DNA of 64,000 bases from Mycolicibacter heraklionensis (GTDB taxonomy: Bacteria; Actinomycetota; Actinomycetes; Mycobacteriales; Mycobacteriaceae). The stretch is taken from contig NZ_LDPO01000024.1 of the NCBI RefSeq assembly GCF_001021505.1, positions 1 to 64,000 on the forward strand. The letters run 5' to 3'. The translations under genes and the position numbers were made by a program. This document shows positions 60,351-64,000 of this stretch, in pieces. Numbering within the stretch: position 1 is the first letter of the stretch; each line of letters begins with the position of its first letter. The notes beneath the pieces are model-generated. The model did no database searches and was not told the origin of the DNA. It saw only the letters and a list, made by a program, of their open reading frames with translations.

Positions 60351-60406
60351 CCGGCGATTAGCGAGGCTCGACGCAGGAGAGGCGAAGCTGGAGCGCCGAA
60401 TCACCC
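60351..60406 (+). repeat. Diverged copy of the palindromic element near 60.4 kb
   Basis: The stretch begins ccggcgattagcgaggctcg and continues with caggagaggcgaagctgg to a gcgccg arm. It is preceded by tgcggcgaac, which resembles the spacer (gccgcatgaac) that joins the tandem copies after fadD15. It lies in the 174-bp gap between the Fe-S carrier gene and the glycerate kinase gene. Several arm positions are changed, so the outer stem is weaker than in the other copies. Confidence 0.75.
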
Positions 60407-60409
60407 GGG

Positions 60410-61528
60410 CTAGCCCGCCGGGCGGCCACCGATCTGCGCCGCCGTGACGGCGGTCAGCCCGATCAGCTGGTTCGCGGCGTCGATCAGGGCCAGCCCCACC
60501 GAGCCGGCATAATCGGCGATCGCCCGGGCGGCCAACACGCCGGCCGACCGCAATGCCGGTTCGTCCAGGCTGATCTGTCCGGCCAACACCAGCAGCGGTA
60601 TCTCCCGCGCCCGGGCCGCAGCCGCCAGCGAACCGATCACCTTTCCGTGCAGCGACTGCTGGTCGAAGTGGCCCTCGCCGGTGACCAGGACGTCGGTGCC
60701 GGCGAGCGCGGCCTCCAGACCGGTGTGACGGGCCACGATCTCCGCCCCGGACTCGACGGTGCCGCCCAGGGCCAGCACGGCTGCTCCGATCCCCCCGGCC
60801 GCCCCGGCGCCCGACGCGGAGCTGGCCTCCCATCCGGCGGCGGCGTCCAGTTCGGTCGCCCAGGCGGCCAGCCGGCTCTCGAGTACCGCGACCGTGGCCG
60901 CGTCGGCGCCCTTCTGCGGGCCGAACACGCGGGCCGCGCCCCACGGCCCCAGCAGTGGGTATTCGACGTCGCAGGCCGCGACCAGTTCGACCCCCGCGAG
61001 CCGCCGTCGGCCAGCGGCCAGGCCGCCCAGTTCATCGACCATGCCGCGGCCCCCGTCGGTGCAGGCACTGCCGCCGAGGCCGACGACGATCCGCTGCGCC
61101 CCGGCCGCCAGCGCCACCGCGACAAGCTGGCCCACGCCGGCGCTGTGGGCGACCAGGGCGGTCCGTGGTGACGGCGGTTCGCCGAGCAGTGCCAGCCCGC
61201 AGGCCTGCGCGCACTCCAGGTAGGCGGTCTTGGTTTCGGCGTCCCAGACCCATTCCGCCTCGACCGACTCCTCCAGCGGCCCGATGACCCGCGACCGCTG
61301 CACGGTGCCCAGCGCGGTGGCCAGCACCGCGACAAAGCCTGGGCCACCATCAGACTGCGGTGCGATCGCCAGCCGGTCGTGTGGTCGGCTGCGATGCCAG
61401 CCCGTCGAGATGGCGGCGGCGGCCTGCACCGCGGTCAGGCTCTCGCCGAAACAGTCCGGCGCGATCAGCACCCGAAGCACCCGCACCCGAGAACCGGCTG
61501 AGCCGCCGACACCCGGGTGATCAGCCAT
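60410..61528 (-). CDS. Glycerate kinase family protein (Rv2205c-like)
   Basis: A 372-residue class I (GarK/GlxK-type) glycerate kinase. VLIAPDCFGESLTAVQAAAAISTGW is the N-terminal signature. QSDGGPGFVAVLATALG, VGLGGSACTDGGRGMVDELGG and the TGEGHFDQQSLHGKV motif complete the family. The usual motif reads APDxFKGSL; here FGESL lacks the Lys at that position, so activity should not be assumed. It probably converts glycerate to phosphoglycerate. It diverges from the DUF3043 gene. Confidence 0.88.
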   Translation of the reverse strand: MADHPGVGGSAGSRVRVLRVLIAPDCFGESLTAVQAAAAISTGWHRSRPHDRLAIAPQSDGGPGFVAVLATALGTVQRSRVIGPLEESVEAEWVWDAETKTAYLECAQACGLALLGEPPSPRTALVAHSAGVGQLVAVALAAGAQRIVVGLGGSACTDGGRGMVDELGGLAAGRRRLAGVELVAACDVEYPLLGPWGAARVFGPQKGADAATVAVLESRLAAWATELDAAAGWEASSASGAGAAGGIGAAVLALGGTVESGAEIVARHTGLEAALAGTDVLVTGEGHFDQQSLHGKVIGSLAAAARAREIPLLVLAGQISLDEPALRSAGVLAARAIADYAGSVGLALIDAANQLIGLTAVTAAQIGGRPAG

Positions 61529-61598
61529 CTCTGCAGCGTATTCCAGGCGCGCGGACGGCGACGCAGGCCGGGCGGAGGAGGCAAGTAATCTGGCGGGC

Positions 61599-62276
61599 GT
61601 GAAGTTGCCGGGGCGCAGAAAAGACGAGACTCAGCCCGCTGAGTCCGTGGTCTCCGCCGTCTCTCTCGACGGCGACGAGTCTGAGGACGCCGGTCGCGGC
61701 GGTGTGACCCCGCCCAAGGGCCGGCCCACCCCCAAGCGCAGCGCCGCGGCCAAGCGTCGCGGCCCGGTGGCACCGGCGCCGATGACCTCCGCGGAGGCCC
61801 GGGCCCGGCGCAAGTCGCTGGCCGGCCCGAAGCTGAGCAAAGAGGAACGCCGGATCGCGAAGGCGCAGCGCCGTGAGCGAATGGCCGACCGCCGGCAACG
61901 GATGCTGGCCGGCGACGAGTCCGCGTTGCTGGAACGCGACCGCGGCCCGGTACGCCGGTATGTTCGCGACATCGTCGACGCCCGCTACAACCTGTTGGGC
62001 CTATTCATGCCGGTCGCGCTGGGGCTGATGTTCATCATGATGGCGGTCCCGCAGATCCAGTACTACATTTCGCCGGCGATGATGCTGCTGATGGTCTTGA
62101 TGGCCGTCGACGGAGTGCTGGTGGCCCGCAAGGCCGGCAGGCTGGTCGACGCCAAGTTCCCCGACAATCTCGAAAGCCGTTGGAAGCTGGGGCTGTACGC
62201 CGCCAGCCGCGCCTCCACGCTGCGCCGTATGCGAGCACCCCGCCCGCAGGTGCGGCGCGGCGAACGCCTCGACTGA
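61599..62276 (+). CDS. DUF3043 membrane protein (Rv2206-like)
   Basis: A 225-residue protein. A long basic N-terminus (GRKDETQPAESV, KLSKEERRIAKAQRRERMADRR) covers about 120 residues. ALLERDRGPVRRYVRDIVDARYNL is the DUF3043 signature. Two helices (about 129-150 and 155-172) and a basic C-terminal tail follow. Corresponds to Rv2206 by order. The start is a GTG at 61599. Confidence 0.88.
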   Translation: MKLPGRRKDETQPAESVVSAVSLDGDESEDAGRGGVTPPKGRPTPKRSAAAKRRGPVAPAPMTSAEARARRKSLAGPKLSKEERRIAKAQRRERMADRRQRMLAGDESALLERDRGPVRRYVRDIVDARYNLLGLFMPVALGLMFIMMAVPQIQYYISPAMMLLMVLMAVDGVLVARKAGRLVDAKFPDNLESRWKLGLYAASRASTLRRMRAPRPQVRRGERLD

Positions 62277-62298
62277 GCCCGAATCGGGGCCGACAACC

Positions 62299-63351
62299 TT
62301 GGATTTCCCGGATTTCCCACCGGTCAGCCCGCCCGATGCCGAGGTGGCGGCGGCCGCCTGGGCCCGGCAGGACGCCCTGACCAAGCCCGCGGGTTCACTG
62401 GGCCGCCTGGAGGCTCTGTCGGTCTGGGCCGCGTCCTGTCAAGGGCATTGTCCGCCAAGACAATTCGAGCGTGTTCGCATTGTGGTGTTCGCCGGCGATC
62501 ACGGTGTGACCCGGGAACGGGTGTCCGCCTACCCCGCCGAGGTGACGGCGCAGATGGTCGCCAACATCGACCGTGGCGGGGCGGCCATCAACGCGCTGGC
62601 CGCCGTCGGCGGGGCCGGGGTGCGGGTGGTGGACATGGCCGTAAACGGAGAAGCCACCAGTGCCTACAAGGTGCGTCGCGGCAGCGGTGACATCACGTGC
62701 GAGGACGCCCTGACCGCCGAGGAGACCCTCGCCGCGGTCGAAGCGGGCCGGCGAATCGCCGACGAAGAAGTCGACGGCGGAGCAGATCTGCTCATCCCCG
62801 GCGATATGGGAATTGGAAATACCACCGTCGCAACGACATTGATCGCCGCGCTGACCGGCGCCGAGCCCGCCGAGGTGGTGGGCCACGGGACGGGGATCGA
62901 TGACGCCGGCTGGGCGCGCAAGACGGCGGCAGTGCGCGACGCGCTCTTCCGATCCCGCCCGCAGCACGCCGATCCTCTGGCGTTGCTGCGCTGCTGCGGC
63001 GGCGCCGACTTGGCGGCGCTGGCGGGCTTCTGCGCCCAGGCCGCGGTGCGGCGCACCCCGGTGCTGCTCGACGGCGTGGCGTCGACGGCTGCCGCACTGG
63101 TGGCCGACCGGCTGGCCCCCGGGGCTCGGGCCTGGTGGCAGGCCGGGCATCGTTCGCCGGAGCCGGCGCACGCGATGGCCTGCGCGGCTCTGAGTCTGGA
63201 GCCAATCCTCGACCTGCGGATGCGGTTGGGCGAGGGCACCGGCGCCGCGGTGGCGCTGCCGGTGCTGCGCGCCGCCGTCGCGGCGTTGTCGTCGATGTCG
63301 ACCTTCGCCGAGGCGGGTGTGTCCGGGCCGGCCGACGGGGCGCCCGGGTGA
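62299..63351 (+). CDS. cobT: Nicotinate-nucleotide--dimethylbenzimidazole phosphoribosyltransferase CobT
   Basis: A 350-residue enzyme of the nucleotide-loop pathway of cobalamin. ARQDALTKPAGSLGRLEAL, VFAGDHGVTRERVSAYPAEVT, GDMGIGNTTVATTLIAALTG and DGVASTAAALVADRLAPGA are CobT signatures, and the conserved catalytic Glu is expected in the C-terminal RLGEGTGAA. The start is a TTG at 62299, 22 bp after the DUF3043 stop. Its stop overlaps the cobS GTG by 4 bp. Confidence 0.95.
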   Translation: MDFPDFPPVSPPDAEVAAAAWARQDALTKPAGSLGRLEALSVWAASCQGHCPPRQFERVRIVVFAGDHGVTRERVSAYPAEVTAQMVANIDRGGAAINALAAVGGAGVRVVDMAVNGEATSAYKVRRGSGDITCEDALTAEETLAAVEAGRRIADEEVDGGADLLIPGDMGIGNTTVATTLIAALTGAEPAEVVGHGTGIDDAGWARKTAAVRDALFRSRPQHADPLALLRCCGGADLAALAGFCAQAAVRRTPVLLDGVASTAAALVADRLAPGARAWWQAGHRSPEPAHAMACAALSLEPILDLRMRLGEGTGAAVALPVLRAAVAALSSMSTFAEAGVSGPADGAPG

Positions 63352-64000
63352 TCCGTTCACTGGTCGCCGCGGTGGGGTTCGGAACGGCCGTGCGGCTGCC
63401 GGGGGCGGCAGCCCATCCGCCGGGGCGCGGGGCGCTGACGGCGCTGCCGGTGATCGGCGCCGCTCTCGGCGCGCTGGCCGCGGCCGTGGTGTGGGCCGGC
63501 GGATATGCCTTCGGCCCGGGCAGCCCGGTGACCGGCCTACTGGCCGTGGCGGCGCTGCTGGCCGCCACCCGTGGGCTGCACATCGACGGGGTGGCCGACA
63601 CCGCCGACGGCCTGGGGTGCTATCGGCCCGCGCCGCAGGCGCTGCAGGTGATGCGCGAGGGATCGACCGGCCCGTTCGGGGTCGTCGCGGTGGTGTTGGT
63701 GATCGGCTTGCAGGCGACCACCTTCCCGATGCTGAGCGCCGGGCAGATCGTGGTCGCGGTCTGCGCCGGCCGGGTGGCCGCCGTGCTGGCCTGCCTTCGC
63801 TCGGTGCCCGCCGCTGCGGGAAGCATGCTGGGCGCCACGGTGGCCGGCAGTCAGCCGCTGCCGGTCGCGGCCGCCTGGGTAGTGGCGCTGCTCGTCGGGG
63901 CGATACCTGCCGGCGCGGCGCCGTGGCACGGGCCGGCGGCCGTCGCGGTGGCCCTATGTTGCGCCGCCGTTCTGGTCAGACACTGTGTGCGCCGCCTGGG
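63348..64000 (+). CDS. cobS: Cobalamin synthase CobS (partial, cut by window end)
   Basis: The first 217 codons of adenosylcobinamide-GDP ribazoletransferase, an integral membrane enzyme that joins adenosylcobinamide-GDP and alpha-ribazole. The GTG at 63348 overlaps the cobT stop (GTGA), and no stop occurs up to the end of the window. LHIDGVADTADGLGCYRP carries the Mg-binding Asp motif of the family, and MREGSTGPFGVVAVVLVI follows. The hydrophobic helices and the last part of the protein continue beyond the window. Confidence 0.93.
   Translation, partial: MIRSLVAAVGFGTAVRLPGAAAHPPGRGALTALPVIGAALGALAAAVVWAGGYAFGPGSPVTGLLAVAALLAATRGLHIDGVADTADGLGCYRPAPQALQVMREGSTGPFGVVAVVLVIGLQATTFPMLSAGQIVVAVCAGRVAAVLACLRSVPAAAGSMLGATVAGSQPLPVAAAWVVALLVGAIPAGAAPWHGPAAVAVALCCAAVLVRHCVRRL

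Noticed and set aside
1..64000. tRNA, rRNA, CRISPR arrays, PE/PPE genes and prophage genes
   Set aside because: I saw no cloverleaf or rRNA sequence, no regularly spaced repeat-spacer array, no PE/PPE start motifs, and no phage structural or integrase proteins in the window.

Overview
The window is about 68-70% GC. It carries the division and cell-wall (dcw) cluster of a mycobacterium, followed by the LAM/PIM, cytochrome bcc-aa3 and cobalamin neighbourhood that lies beside it in Mycobacterium tuberculosis (roughly Rv2143 to Rv2208, compared from memory). Diagnostic proteins include Wag31, a TrmFO-free dcw block with FtsL-like Rv2164c, MmpS3, PknL with its partner Rv2175c, the mannosyltransferases MptA and PimB, FadD15 and the diheme QcrC. 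There is no PE/PPE gene. The order differs from M. tuberculosis in several places, so I read it as a non-tuberculous Mycobacteriaceae genome. I cannot name the species.

Layout. 1-2240: an array of 21-bp inverted motifs that looks like a small transposon remnant, an SDR oxidoreductase, a phosphoribosyltransferase and an acidic membrane protein. 2283-23918: the dcw cluster on the minus strand, read from high to low coordinates as mraZ-rsmH-ftsL-pbpB-(small secreted protein)-murE-murF-mraY-murD-ftsW-murG-murC-ftsQ-ftsZ-yfiH-sepF-yggT-wag31. Most junctions overlap by 4 bp (ATGA/GTGA). A hemerythrin-like/DUF2249 gene on the plus strand splits yggT from wag31, and the usual yggS between sepF and yfiH is missing. 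24226-31770: DUF3040 protein, GNAT, lppM, an MTHFR-like protein, idsA2, mptA, the Rv2175c homologue and pknL. 31866-44848: aroG, RNase AS, a membrane protein, a GT87 mannosyltransferase, an acyltransferase, an ArsA-like/SRPBCC cluster, fadD15, pimB, a HEXXH protein and ripC. 45033-56571: a small Cys protein, an exonuclease/GIY-YIG protein, trpD, ctaE-qcrCAB, a PNPOx-like protein, a membrane protein, mmpS3, ctaF and ctaC. 56766-64000: asnB, adenosine kinase, an A-type Fe-S carrier, a glycerate kinase, a DUF3043 protein, cobT and the first part of cobS.

How it fits together. Precursor synthesis (Mur enzymes, MraY, MurG), septal synthesis (FtsW, PbpB, FtsQ, FtsL), the Z ring and its membrane anchor (FtsZ, SepF), polar growth (Wag31), peptidoglycan hydrolysis (RipC), AsnB (linked to precursor amidation) and PIM/LM/LAM mannosylation lie within about 60 kb. 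Next to them is the whole bcc-aa3 branch except ctaD.

The most unusual signal is a dispersed palindromic element of 57 bp. Three tandem copies are inserted in frame in mptA, one is in frame in murD, two are in tandem between fadD15 and pimB, and there are diverged copies near 45.4 and 60.4 kb. It behaves like a protein-coding palindromic repeat.
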